Shown: positions 35,237 to 43,781, numbered from the stretch's first letter. The stretch is 64,000 nt of DNA from Pedobacter sp. JY14-1 (GCF_029269825.1 NZ_JARJHU010000003.1:782475-846474); one strand, 5' to 3'. Made by a program: numbers and translations. The notes: generated by a model not told the origin, from the letters alone.

Positions 35237-36673
35237 ATGAACAAAATGAAAAAACAGTTATTAGCATCTGCCTTGAGTTTACTTGTACTTCTCGCAAGTT
35301 GCTCTAAAAAAGATTCAAACGAAATCATCGATCCGCCTGCAACAGACGGGGTTGTTACCGTAAGCGGTGATATTTCTACAAGCACAACCTGGACCGCAGA
35401 TAAAATATACCTTCTTAAAGGGAATGTTTTTGTTACTGGTAATGCTACACTGACTATTCAGCCAGGAACGATTATCAAAGGTGACAAAGCTACTAAAGGC
35501 TCTTTGGTTATTACAAGAGGGTCTAAAATTGAAGCAGCCGGCACCGTTGATAAACCAATTGTTTTCACCTCAAATCAGCCTGCAGGTGCAAGGGACAAAG
35601 GTGACTGGGGTGGTGTAATCCTATTAGGTAAAGCTACCAACAACCAGGGCACTTCTATCAAAATCGAAGGCATTTCTGATGATACTGATAAAGCTAAATA
35701 TGGTGGCAACGAAGACGGCGATAATTCCGGAACTTTGAAATATGTACGGATAGAGTTTGCAGGTATTGCTTTAGGGCCGGATAACGAGATTAATGGTCTG
35801 ACCATGGGCAGCGTTGGTTCTGGGACTACCATTGACTATGTAGAGGTTTACCGTTCCGGTGACGACTCATTCGAGTGGTTTGGCGGAACTGTAAATTGTA
35901 AACACCTTTTGGCCATCGATAGCTGGGATGATGATTTCGATACTGACTTCGGATATTCAGGAAAAGTTCAGTTTGCGCTGGCTCAGCGTCTGGCTTCGAC
36001 TGCTGACGTATCTGGTTCTAACGGTTTCGAATCTGACAACGACGGCAATGGAAGTAACAATACTCCAAAAACTTCAGCAGTGTTTTCAAACGTAACGATC
36101 CTTGGACCAATTGACGTTGCTGGTGCAGGAAGTATTAACTCTAACTTCCAGCATGCGGCTCAAATCCGCCGTAATTCTTCTATCAGTATCTTTAATTCTA
36201 TTTTCGCTGGCTATACTGAAGGCATCTATTATGATGATACCAAGGTTGCTACTGCCGGAGCTACCTATGCAAACTTTACTTCTGGCAGCTCGGTATTTGC
36301 GAATAACCTGGTTTTGGGTTGCAATGGTAAATCTAATCAGATTAAGGGTGCAGCTGGCATATTGGATGCTTTGAAGACCGCACTGACTGCTGGTAATACT
36401 TTTGATGCGAATGTATATGCAAGTGCAGTGGTTAGAGATCCTTACAAATTTGCTCCTGACCTGGCTGCTGCCGCTAAACAAGGTACTCCTGATTTCAGGG
36501 TAGTAGATGGTTCTATCGCTGCTAGCGGGGCTAGTTTTACAAATGCTAAGCTATCTTCTGGCTTTGAAAATGTAGCTTATAAAGGTGCGTTTGGTACTAC
36601 TAGCTGGGCAGAAGGCTGGGCTCACTTTAATCCTCAGACGCTTGCTTACACTACCCCTGGTGCTGTAAAATAA
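35237..36673 (+). CDS. Secreted beta-helix-like lipoprotein
   Basis: A 478-residue exported protein with a lipobox (LLVLLASC, Cys near 22) after MNKMKKQLL, so it is likely anchored in the outer membrane. The mature part is rich in Gly, Asn, Thr and short strands (GNVFVTGNATLTIQPGTIIK, WGGVILLGKA, GGNEDGDNSGTLKYVRIEFAG), the pattern of a right-handed parallel beta-helix. Acidic stretches (WDDDFDTDFGYSG) could bind metal. It sits right after a TonB-dependent receptor and shares its operator design, so it may be the surface partner of that receptor, taking the place of SusD. Either ATG at codon 1 or 4 could start it. No enzyme motif is recognised. Confidence 0.85.
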   Translation: MNKMKKQLLASALSLLVLLASCSKKDSNEIIDPPATDGVVTVSGDISTSTTWTADKIYLLKGNVFVTGNATLTIQPGTIIKGDKATKGSLVITRGSKIEAAGTVDKPIVFTSNQPAGARDKGDWGGVILLGKATNNQGTSIKIEGISDDTDKAKYGGNEDGDNSGTLKYVRIEFAGIALGPDNEINGLTMGSVGSGTTIDYVEVYRSGDDSFEWFGGTVNCKHLLAIDSWDDDFDTDFGYSGKVQFALAQRLASTADVSGSNGFESDNDGNGSNNTPKTSAVFSNVTILGPIDVAGAGSINSNFQHAAQIRRNSSISIFNSIFAGYTEGIYYDDTKVATAGATYANFTSGSSVFANNLVLGCNGKSNQIKGAAGILDALKTALTAGNTFDANVYASAVVRDPYKFAPDLAAAAKQGTPDFRVVDGSIAASGASFTNAKLSSGFENVAYKGAFGTTSWAEGWAHFNPQTLAYTTPGAVK

Positions 36674-36696
36674 TTTAAACCTGAATTATACTTAAA

Positions 36697-36725
36697 AGCG
36701 GATGCCTATGGCATTCGCTTTTTTT
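36697..36725 (+). terminator. Terminator after beta-helix-like lipoprotein gene
   Basis: A 10-bp hairpin AGCGGATGCC/GGCATTCGCT with a 3-base loop and a run of T (36719-36725), 24 bases after the lipoprotein stop. Confidence 0.85.
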
Positions 36726-36737
36726 GTTTCAACCGAT

Positions 36738-36771
36738 TTAACGAAAGCTTAACAATGCCATTGTAGCGAAG
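36738..36771 (+). promoter_or_regulatory. Two-box 11-bp operator (small lipoprotein)
   Basis: TTAAC at 36738 and 36749, 11 bases apart. The TA of a poor -7 element (TAGCGAAG) starts at 36764, 15 bases after the second box, the same distance as at the two upstream operators. This is the weakest member of the set. Confidence 0.4.
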
Positions 36772-36816
36772 AACTTTTAATTCCCGTATTACCTGTAGAA
36801 TCAAACAATTGAGAAT

Positions 36817-37344
36817 ATGAAAATATCAGCTACCTATTTGCTTTTGCTGGCCATATTGCCAGTATTTAGTTCCTGCAAAAAAGACGGGGTAAAGAAAACC
36901 GGTATTGAAATTACCGACAAAGACCTGACGGTGTGTCCGGATAATGCGGACTGTGAATTTCTGTATACCGAAGGTGCGGATATTAGCAAGCAGTTGTTGT
37001 TTCAGCCGGGTAATTACCGGTTGTTCTGGTCCAGCTTCCGTTATTCTGGTATAGACAGCAGATTATATATCCGTACACCGCAGGATGCACGGGAATTTTA
37101 TCTTAAGCGGCAGGACTTTGAAAGTAAAGTGCTGCTGACCAGCATATGTCCTGCTTGTTTTAGTATACCTATGAGACCGGTAGAGGGATATATTAAGGGA
37201 ATTAACGTATCACCTGATAAGCGTGCTGATCAGACTAAATGGCTGCTGGAGGTAAAGCTGTATCTGATGCCTCAGGGTGGGAGTAAGGTGACCGATACGT
37301 TGTTTATCAAACAATATTTCTATCCGAATTTTGTGATTAACTAG
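36817..37344 (+). CDS. Small hypothetical lipoprotein
   Basis: A 175-residue exported lipoprotein. The signal MKISATYLLLLAILPVFSSC carries a lipobox with Cys20. The mature part holds two Cys pairs: CPDNADCEF near 40 and SICPACF near 110, which may form disulfides. The remainder is strand-rich (NYRLFWSSFRYSG, YLKRQDFESKVLLTSI). No family is recognised. It is the third gene of a likely regulon with the TonB-dependent receptor and the beta-helix-like lipoprotein, each with its own operator. Confidence 0.8.
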   Translation: MKISATYLLLLAILPVFSSCKKDGVKKTGIEITDKDLTVCPDNADCEFLYTEGADISKQLLFQPGNYRLFWSSFRYSGIDSRLYIRTPQDAREFYLKRQDFESKVLLTSICPACFSIPMRPVEGYIKGINVSPDKRADQTKWLLEVKLYLMPQGGSKVTDTLFIKQYFYPNFVIN

Positions 37345-37376
37345 CGCTTCAGGTTGTTTGACGGACTGGCAAGTAT

Positions 37377-38570
37377 TTATCTTGGATCATAAGCATAAAC
37401 GATCTCATAAGGAATGTGCCTGAGTTTAGCTGAAAGCTGGCCGATAGGCAGGTTTTCTTTTTGAGGTGTGGGTTCACAAACTGAATAGATTTTGCCATTG
37501 TAGATGATAGGCTGTCCTATTGGTTTGTCAAACCGGACAGCCATCGTAATATGGGTAGGATAGAGCAGGGCGATCATGGGAAGATTGTAGATTTCCTTTA
37601 CCAGGTAAAAGAAAAGTGCAGCACGGTCATCGCAATCGCTGTATTGGGCAAAGAGTGTCTGTTCTGGCGAGAGCCTTTTTTCACGGCCAAAGTTGCGATC
37701 GTCATCTTCATAAAGGAAGGCGTAACGGGTGAAGCGCATCAGGTAGTCTACGCCTTTTTTTTGTTTCATGCCGGTTACTGTCTTTTTGAGTATGGGAATT
37801 AAGGAACCATAGGTTTCCTTGCTCAGTGGAATGTTGAAATACGATTCGAAGTCTACCACAGGGTAGTTGGCAAAGAGATCCTGAACGCCTGGATTGAGTT
37901 TGATATCGAAATGATACGCTTTGTGGCCGTAGCTGAAGTAGAGTTGTTTATCGGCGTAACTTTCAGGCCTGAAATCGGGCATGCGGGTAACTTTGTAGGA
38001 AAAAGCTTCCTTTGCCTCGGGAATGCTGATCATGTGATCGGGCGGAGTCTTGTTCAGATCTGCGTAAGCATAGTCGTGATGGTTCAGACACATGTATTTC
38101 CTGTCTTTGTAGACGAGGTATGGAATGTCTGAAATGTCTTCGTCGGTATGAACATAAAAGATAATGCGGTTTCCCGATATGGTCAACCGTGCATCGTAAC
38201 CAGATTTGACCATGAGAAACCACTTATAAAAGGTATAGCGTTCATAGTTTTCCTTCTTGGGGCTTATAGCTTCTGCGGTTTTCCTGATCAGCTGGTAATA
38301 TATCCAGTCATTAAGCTCGTTCTGTTTTCTGTAGGTAAGTAAAGAATCAAGTATCGGGCGGTATCGACCGCTGTTTGCCTTACGGTAGGACTCCCATATA
38401 TATGCTTCGGACAAGGAATCCGGCAGTCGGTTGATAATGGAAGCGGAAAGTTCGAGATTAAAAGTATGGCCATAAAAGTCAAAGCAGATATTGTTACGGA
38501 TTTGCTGCCCGAAGACCATACCCTGGGTCAACAGGGTAATAGTGATCATCGTTCTTATCCATTTTCGCAT
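37377..38570 (-). CDS. Secreted transglutaminase-like protein
   Basis: A 397-residue protein with a signal peptide (MRKWIRTMITITLLTQGMVFG). The C-terminal half has a papain/transglutaminase-like pattern: SDCDDRAALFFYLV (candidate Cys near 308), PTHITMAVRFD (candidate His near 343) and a downstream acid around YSVCEPTPQ. The N-terminal half is strand-rich and unassigned. The substrate is unknown, and peptidase, amidase or non-catalytic roles are all possible. It is transcribed towards the small lipoprotein gene and away from the operator cluster at 38.6 kb, so it may or may not be under the same control. Confidence 0.75.
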   Translation of the reverse strand: MRKWIRTMITITLLTQGMVFGQQIRNNICFDFYGHTFNLELSASIINRLPDSLSEAYIWESYRKANSGRYRPILDSLLTYRKQNELNDWIYYQLIRKTAEAISPKKENYERYTFYKWFLMVKSGYDARLTISGNRIIFYVHTDEDISDIPYLVYKDRKYMCLNHHDYAYADLNKTPPDHMISIPEAKEAFSYKVTRMPDFRPESYADKQLYFSYGHKAYHFDIKLNPGVQDLFANYPVVDFESYFNIPLSKETYGSLIPILKKTVTGMKQKKGVDYLMRFTRYAFLYEDDDRNFGREKRLSPEQTLFAQYSDCDDRAALFFYLVKEIYNLPMIALLYPTHITMAVRFDKPIGQPIIYNGKIYSVCEPTPQKENLPIGQLSAKLRHIPYEIVYAYDPR

Positions 38571-38585
38571 CTGACTTCGGTTTGC

Positions 38586-38709
38586 TTAACTTTTTGATAA
38601 CATTGAATATACATAAAATTAACATTGTATGTGTATTAAATTTTTGTGCTGAGTGGCTGTTAAGATAATGGATGGTTAACGGAGCCTTAACATGTTTGTG
38701 CTACTTTTG
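38586..38709 (+). promoter_or_regulatory. 11-bp operator arrays and promoter (putative small RNA)
   Basis: A first set of boxes starts at 38586, 38597, 38608 and 38619 (TTAAC, ATAAC, TATAC, TTAAC). A second set starts at 38665, 38676 and 38687 (ATAAT, TTAAC, TTAAC). All are spaced by 11 within each set. A perfect -7 box TACTTTTG starts at 38702, 15 bases after the last box, as at the other promoters of this type. A second possible -7, CATGTTTG, starts at 38691. Confidence 0.65.
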
Positions 38710-38714
38710 TAGCG

Positions 38715-38794
38715 TAAATATTTGGTTAGTATTTATACGTTTAGGTTTAGTTGATAATCACAAGCCTGGTGGATGCCGGGCTTGTGCTTTTTTT
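38715..38794 (+). ncRNA. Putative operator-controlled small RNA
   Basis: The promoter at 38702-38709 would start a transcript near 38715 that meets a strong terminator at 38759-38794, giving about 80 bases with no credible reading frame. It could be a stand-alone small RNA or an attenuated leader of the amylase gene. The single-stranded part before the terminator is A/U-rich. No known RNA family is recognised. The predicted transcript rests only on promoter and terminator motifs. Confidence 0.5.
38759..38794 (+). terminator. Intrinsic terminator of the putative small RNA
   Basis: Hairpin with CACAAGCC paired to GGCTTGTG and up to three further inner pairs, a 6-base loop and seven T. It lies 44 bases before the amylase start and would stop reading from the upstream promoter. 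Confidence 0.85.
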
Positions 38795-38837
38795 GGAATG
38801 ATTTATGCAACTTTGACCCTTCTGAACCGATAATAGA

Positions 38838-40328
38838 ATGTTGATGGAGAACTTTGCAATGCTGCAGTTTTTTGAATGGTATTACCCGGCAGATGGCAGC
38901 TTGTGGCGTTTTTTTGCTGAGCAGGCAAATGATCTAAAAGACATTGGTATTGATTCGGTCTGGTTGCCTCCGGCGCATAAGGGAATGGAGGGCGCTGAAG
39001 CAAGTGGTTATGATGCTTATGATCTCTATGACCTTGGGGAGTTTAACCAGCGAAACTCCGTGAGGACTAAGTATGGTACCAGAGATGAGTTTATTGCTGC
39101 TGTTAAAGCCGGACAACAGGCGGGGCTGCAAGTATATGCAGATATTGTACTTAACCACATGGGGGGCGCGGAGGAAAAGGAGCGGGTGATGGTAAGAAAG
39201 GTAAATCCTGATAACCGTTTGGAATTTATTACGGAGCCATATGAAATTGAGGCTTTTACAAAGTTTAGCTTTCCGGGAAGAAACGCGAAGTATTCTCAAT
39301 TTGTATGGGACCATAACTGTTTTGCAGGTATTGATTATGATGCCAGTACCCAAGAGACGGCGATTTTCAGTATACAGAATGAATATGGTGAAGGGTGGCA
39401 GGATGTAGTTTCGGATGAGTTTGGTAATTACGATTACCTGATGCTTTGTGATATTGATTTTCGTAATCCTCATGTAAGGGAAGAACTGGTGAAGTGGGGA
39501 AAATGGTTTTATGAAACGGTTGGCTTTGATGGATTCCGGCTGGATGCGGTGAAACATATAGATCCGCTTTTTTTTAATGAGTGGCTGAATGCAATGAGGG
39601 GTTATTTTAAAAAGGAGTTTTATACTGTAGCAGAATATTGGGCGCCTGGAGATCTGGACGCTATGCTGAGGTATATTAGCGTGACCGAAGGACGGATGTC
39701 ATTATTCGACGCCTGTTTACAGGCGAATTTTCACCGGGCGTCGGTGAGTATTGACCAGTATGATATGCGTACGATATTTGACAATACACTTGTGCAGGCC
39801 AGACCCGAATTGGCTGTCACGCTTGTTGAAAACCATGACACGCAGCCTTTACAGTCTTTGGAGCAAACTGTGGAACCATGGTTCAGGCCTATTGCCTATG
39901 CACTGATCCTGCTCAGGGAGGCAGGGTATCCCTGTGTTTTTTATGCTGATCTTTATGGTTCGGAATATGAAGATAAGGACAAGGAGGGGATAGACCAGAA
40001 GGTTACGATGACGATATTACAGGAACTAAAGGCGCTGCTTTATGTCCGCAAATATCTAGCCTATGGGCTGCAACGCGATTACTTTGATGATGCGCATTGC
40101 ATTGGCTGGACAAGGGAAGGAGATGAAACACATCATGGATCCGGTTGTGCAGTGATACTGACTAACGGTATTGCTGCTGCCAAACGAATGGAGATGGGTA
40201 TGAAACATGCTGGCAAAATCTTCTATGACAAGCTTGGGCATATTCAGGAAACCGTGGTAATTGATGAAAATGGATGGGGTGAATTCAACGTAAACAGTGG
40301 TTCTGTATCTGTTTGGACTTATAGTTAA
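38838..40328 (+). CDS. Cytoplasmic alpha-amylase (GH13)
   Basis: A 496-residue starch/glycogen alpha-1,4-hydrolase of the GH13 (subfamily 5-like) type. There is no signal peptide, so it acts in the cytoplasm, probably on glycogen or imported maltodextrin. The TIM barrel begins with LQFFEWYYPADGSLW; catalytic residues are the nucleophile Asp236 (GFRLDAVKHID), the acid/base Glu266 (TVAEYW) and Asp334 (VENHDTQ). Length matches the family. Start may be ATG 38838 or 38844. Its stop overlaps the convergent acyltransferase stop by 4 bases. A terminator just upstream separates it from the operator-controlled transcript. Confidence 0.95.
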   Translation: MLMENFAMLQFFEWYYPADGSLWRFFAEQANDLKDIGIDSVWLPPAHKGMEGAEASGYDAYDLYDLGEFNQRNSVRTKYGTRDEFIAAVKAGQQAGLQVYADIVLNHMGGAEEKERVMVRKVNPDNRLEFITEPYEIEAFTKFSFPGRNAKYSQFVWDHNCFAGIDYDASTQETAIFSIQNEYGEGWQDVVSDEFGNYDYLMLCDIDFRNPHVREELVKWGKWFYETVGFDGFRLDAVKHIDPLFFNEWLNAMRGYFKKEFYTVAEYWAPGDLDAMLRYISVTEGRMSLFDACLQANFHRASVSIDQYDMRTIFDNTLVQARPELAVTLVENHDTQPLQSLEQTVEPWFRPIAYALILLREAGYPCVFYADLYGSEYEDKDKEGIDQKVTMTILQELKALLYVRKYLAYGLQRDYFDDAHCIGWTREGDETHHGSGCAVILTNGIAAAKRMEMGMKHAGKIFYDKLGHIQETVVIDENGWGEFNVNSGSVSVWTYS

Positions 40329-42076
40329 AAATTCTTACCGATCTTTTCCAGCATTTCTGGCGGAATATTCTGGGTATCTACCAGTAGAAAGCCATCCAGA
40401 CAATCGGAGAACTTGGGATCAATATTAAAGCAAATGATCTTGGCATTAAGGTTCATATACTGACGCAGCAGTACAGGTATCTTGATGTGAGAGTTTTCAA
40501 TATCTGAGATGAGGCTGTCAAGATCTTTCAGTGATTCGCTGCTTTCTATAAGCAGGTCTTTGTCGATGGCAGAAAGATCGGCTTTGAATTTATTTTTTGG
40601 CTTTACGTAGCGTGCCAGTTCATAGTCAAAGTGATTTTTGGTAATGTAGTCAACTATGAGTGATTTGGAGAATTTTGAAAAACTATTACTGATACTCACA
40701 GGGCCGAACATATATCGGTACTGCGGATTGTCGAGCAGGTATTTGAGAATACCTTTCCATAACAGGAACAATGGTAGCGGTTTTTGCTGATATTCTTTCC
40801 GGATCCAGGAGCGGCCAAGTTCTATGCCTTTGCGAAGTACCGGATAGAACGGTTCTTTGATTTTAAACAGTTCGGAGAGATAAAATCCTCTCCTGCCCAT
40901 CGTATTCAGAATCTCATCTCCTTTGCCGATCCGGTAGGCCCCAACAAGATTTTGCAGGTCCTTGTCCCAGATGAAAAGATGGTTGTAATAGATATCGTAA
41001 TTATCAAGATCTATCTTTTTATTTGTGCCTTCGCCTACCTCCCGAAAGGTAATCTCCCGTAAACGCCCGATTTCCCTCAGGATATTGGGGATGTTTGCAG
41101 TGGGGCAGATGTAAACTTCATAGTTCTTTTCCTGCCATACACGGAACTGCTCCAACTGAGCAACTTCATTGACAATAAGGTTACGGTCGGTTTCTACAAT
41201 AACAGGTTCCGGTTTTTTCTTAATCTTGAACAGATTAATGGGATTGAACAGCTTTTTCTCTTCCTCCAGTCCTGTGCCTAATGCATAAGTACGTGCCCTG
41301 AGGAAATCAAGTAGTTTATTGGTGTTTTTATGGTAAGAGATGTCTTCAATATTTATGGGCTTACCGATCCGCACCTTTATTTTTAAACCTTGCTTGTTAA
41401 GGAATTCAGACGGAAGTTTGGCCGTGCGTAAGGTAGGATGGAGGAAGCTGAGTATATTGAACAGCACGCCGTTATTACCATGGAAATAGATGGGGACAAC
41501 CGGTACTTTTGCCTTTGCAATCAGCTTACCTACGACTGGATGCCAGAGTCTGTCGGTAATCTCCTGTTTGTCGAGGCTGAATGTAGAAACCTCGCCGGCA
41601 GGAAATATTCCGATCGGGATGTCGTTTTGCAGAAGGTCAAATGTTGCTTTAAGTCCGCTGATACTGGAAGAGTGCTGCACATTTTCAAAAGGGTTTACGG
41701 CAACAAAGAATTCACTGAGGTTGGGGATTTTCTTAAGAATAAAATTGACCATGACCTTGGCCTCAGGTCTTACGCTGCAAAGGAGCTTTACGAGTGCTAA
41801 TCCTTCTACACCCCCATAAGGATGATTGGCTATGGCAATGAACCCGCCTGTTTTGGGAATATTCCTGAGGTCATCTTCGTCGAAATCTATACTGACTCCG
41901 ATAGTTTCTAATATTTTGTCTACGAACTCCAGGCCACTGAAATGTTTGTTTTGCGAAAATACCTTATTGATGTCGTTGAGCTTCATGATTTCCATGAGTA
42001 GGGCCGCGAGGCCCGGAACGCCCAGTTTATCTATTTTTGTGGCTTTGGCAAACTCCTGGGTAGTAATGATCTTCAT
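40325..42076 (-). CDS. olsF: Two-domain acyltransferase, OlsF-like
   Basis: A 583-residue protein that joins an N-terminal lysophospholipid-type acyltransferase domain (about 45-275, motif NHPYGGVEG at 84-92, PIGIFPAGEVS) to a C-terminal GNAT/OlsB-like N-acyltransferase domain (about 300-560, ITFREVGEGTNKKIDLDNYD, RKGIELGRSWI). This architecture is that of OlsF, which makes ornithine lipids in Flavobacterium and Serratia, with the C-terminal domain acting first. Bacteroidota also make glycine lipids by similar enzymes, so the amino acid is not certain. The protein has no clear membrane helix. The gene stands alone, convergent with the amylase. Confidence 0.8.
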   Translation of the reverse strand: MKIITTQEFAKATKIDKLGVPGLAALLMEIMKLNDINKVFSQNKHFSGLEFVDKILETIGVSIDFDEDDLRNIPKTGGFIAIANHPYGGVEGLALVKLLCSVRPEAKVMVNFILKKIPNLSEFFVAVNPFENVQHSSSISGLKATFDLLQNDIPIGIFPAGEVSTFSLDKQEITDRLWHPVVGKLIAKAKVPVVPIYFHGNNGVLFNILSFLHPTLRTAKLPSEFLNKQGLKIKVRIGKPINIEDISYHKNTNKLLDFLRARTYALGTGLEEEKKLFNPINLFKIKKKPEPVIVETDRNLIVNEVAQLEQFRVWQEKNYEVYICPTANIPNILREIGRLREITFREVGEGTNKKIDLDNYDIYYNHLFIWDKDLQNLVGAYRIGKGDEILNTMGRRGFYLSELFKIKEPFYPVLRKGIELGRSWIRKEYQQKPLPLFLLWKGILKYLLDNPQYRYMFGPVSISNSFSKFSKSLIVDYITKNHFDYELARYVKPKNKFKADLSAIDKDLLIESSESLKDLDSLISDIENSHIKIPVLLRQYMNLNAKIICFNIDPKFSDCLDGFLLVDTQNIPPEMLEKIGKNF

Positions 42077-42177
42077 TTAAAACTCGGTTAGTGATCTGAA
42101 TTCCAACCTCAAAAATAGTATTAAAATTTCAAACGTAACAACTCGTGAGGTCAGGAGAAAATCACATACCTTATCCT

Positions 42178-43080
42178 ATGATAAAAAGAAGACTGAATAA
42201 ATATCTGGGAATGACCAGAACAGAGTTTAGAGGGCTGATCGTACTCGCTTGGCTGGTCATCACCGTTATTGCCGCGCCTTATGTGTGGCAATGGCTGCGG
42301 CCTGACACGCAGGATGGCATTGATCTCGAAGAAACTGAGCAGGCAATTGCAAAGCTTGAAAAAAGGGCGGTGATGAACCCTTTTCCTTTACACAGGAAAT
42401 ATTCGACTGCGAATAAACACACCAGGTTGTTTGTTTTTGATCCTAACCAGGTTGACCTGGATGAATGGCTGGCATTGGGGCTTTCTGAAAAGCAGGCTGC
42501 TGTGATCTTAAAATACAGGGAGAAAGGAGGACATTTCAATAAGCCGGAAGACTTGCGGAAAATGTACACAATAAACCCCCGGATTTACCGGAGGCTGCTG
42601 CCGTATATACGCATTGAACGGCAAGGTACGGATACGGGTTTCAGACAAGGTAATCTCAATAACACAAAACGTCCGGCGGTATTTCCAGCGATTGAACTGA
42701 ATGGCGCAGATAGTGCTGGCTTGTGCCTTATAAAAGGGATCGGTCCTGTCTTTGCTTCCAGGATCATTCGCTACAGGAACCGGCTCGGCGGCTTTTATAA
42801 TACTATCCAGTTGATGGAGATTTTTGGACTGGATTCCTTAAAATATATGGAAATATTGAAACAGGTTACTGTGGATTCAGCTGCTGTACGCAAAATCAAT
42901 ATAAATGAGGCTACCTTTGAGATGTTGAAGGGGCATCCTTATTTGAGATATAAACAAATAAATGCTTTGCTGCAGTTCAAAAAACAGCATGGTAATTACC
43001 ATAATATTGCAGACCTTAGCCAGGTGTTGTTATTCAGTGCAGCGGATATTGCCCGGCTGGCACCTTATTTAACCTATTAA
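42178..43080 (+). CDS. Helix-hairpin-helix (ComEA-like) membrane protein
   Basis: A 300-residue protein with one N-terminal membrane helix (about 17-37, GLIVLAWLVITVIAAPYVW). After a linker come three to four tandem helix-hairpin-helix units: DPNQVDLDEWLALGLSEKQA (near 90), LNGADSAGLCLIKGIGPVFA (near 180) and INEATFEMLKGHPYLRYKQI (near 240). ComEA-type HhH proteins bind DNA at the membrane or periplasm, so a part in DNA uptake is possible but unproven. The ATG at 42178 is preferred over one 33 bases upstream. apt starts 3 bases downstream. Confidence 0.85.
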   Translation: MIKRRLNKYLGMTRTEFRGLIVLAWLVITVIAAPYVWQWLRPDTQDGIDLEETEQAIAKLEKRAVMNPFPLHRKYSTANKHTRLFVFDPNQVDLDEWLALGLSEKQAAVILKYREKGGHFNKPEDLRKMYTINPRIYRRLLPYIRIERQGTDTGFRQGNLNNTKRPAVFPAIELNGADSAGLCLIKGIGPVFASRIIRYRNRLGGFYNTIQLMEIFGLDSLKYMEILKQVTVDSAAVRKININEATFEMLKGHPYLRYKQINALLQFKKQHGNYHNIADLSQVLLFSAADIARLAPYLTY

Positions 43081-43083
43081 CTG

Positions 43084-43626
43084 ATGATGGAAGAAAGAAT
43101 TAAGCAGGCTGTGCGCGATATTCCTGGATTTCCAAAACCGGGGATTGTCTTTAAGGACATTACCCCGATATTGAAAGATCCGTCTTTATGCATAGCTATT
43201 GTTTCGGCACTTGCTGATGCGTTGGATGGGATAGCGATAGATGTTGTCGCAGGTATTGAAAGCAGAGGTTTTCTCTTTGGACCCTCGCTTGCCCAGAAGT
43301 TGAATGTGCCGTTCGTGCCTGTGCGGAAAACTGGTAAGCTGCCGTACAGGACGGTTAGTCAGTCTTATGATCTTGAATATGGCAGTGCCTCGATAGAATG
43401 TCATGAAGATGCGTTTCTTCCAGGTCAGAGGGTACTGCTGCATGATGATTTACTTGCTACGGGTGGCACCATTGCTGCGGCATCGGAGCTGACAGGCAAA
43501 TTGGGCGCGAAGGTTGTTGCCTATTCTTTTTTAATCTCGCTTGATTTTCTTCAGGGCAAGGAGCGGCTGAAACAGTTGGGCGCTCCTGTATTTGCCCTTT
43601 CCGCCTACCAGATTCAGGATATCTGA
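43084..43626 (+). CDS. apt: Adenine phosphoribosyltransferase
   Basis: A 180-residue cytosolic enzyme that makes AMP from adenine and PRPP. It shows the N-terminal DIPGFPKPGIVFKDITPIL segment, ESRGF flexible-loop region, and the PRPP motif VLLHDDLLATGGTIAA (near 119-134). Length is normal. The start may be either of two adjacent ATG codons. It is 3 bases after the HhH gene, suggesting one operon although the functions are unrelated. Confidence 0.97.
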   Translation: MMEERIKQAVRDIPGFPKPGIVFKDITPILKDPSLCIAIVSALADALDGIAIDVVAGIESRGFLFGPSLAQKLNVPFVPVRKTGKLPYRTVSQSYDLEYGSASIECHEDAFLPGQRVLLHDDLLATGGTIAAASELTGKLGAKVVAYSFLISLDFLQGKERLKQLGAPVFALSAYQIQDI

Positions 43627-43709
43627 TAAATGCAGAGGATAAACAACACGAAGGCAATGAATTGCAAAACGAACACAGAAAAGCTGGTGGTGTAAAGATT
43701 ATTTTTCAT
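43614..43709 (-). CDS. Possible 31-residue single-helix membrane peptide
   Basis: Minus-strand ATG at 43707-43709 to TGA at 43614-43616 encodes a 31-residue peptide: five to ten polar residues (MKNNLYTTSF), then a continuous hydrophobic helix ending CIYQIS. The composition looks like a genuine small membrane protein, and its last codons overlap the end of apt. There is no strong promoter or Shine-Dalgarno, so the call is tentative. Confidence 0.35.
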   Translation of the reverse strand: MKNNLYTTSFSVFVLQFIAFVLFILCIYQIS

Positions 43710-43781
43710 GGTTTGTTGAAATTGGTTGCAAATTATTGCTGATTTTGTTGCCGATCAACTGAGAAAATACGCAGTTTATAT

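Noticed and set aside
38773..38844. Short ORF running from the small-RNA terminator towards the amylase start
   Set aside because: It starts inside the terminator hairpin and has no Shine-Dalgarno or protein-like composition.
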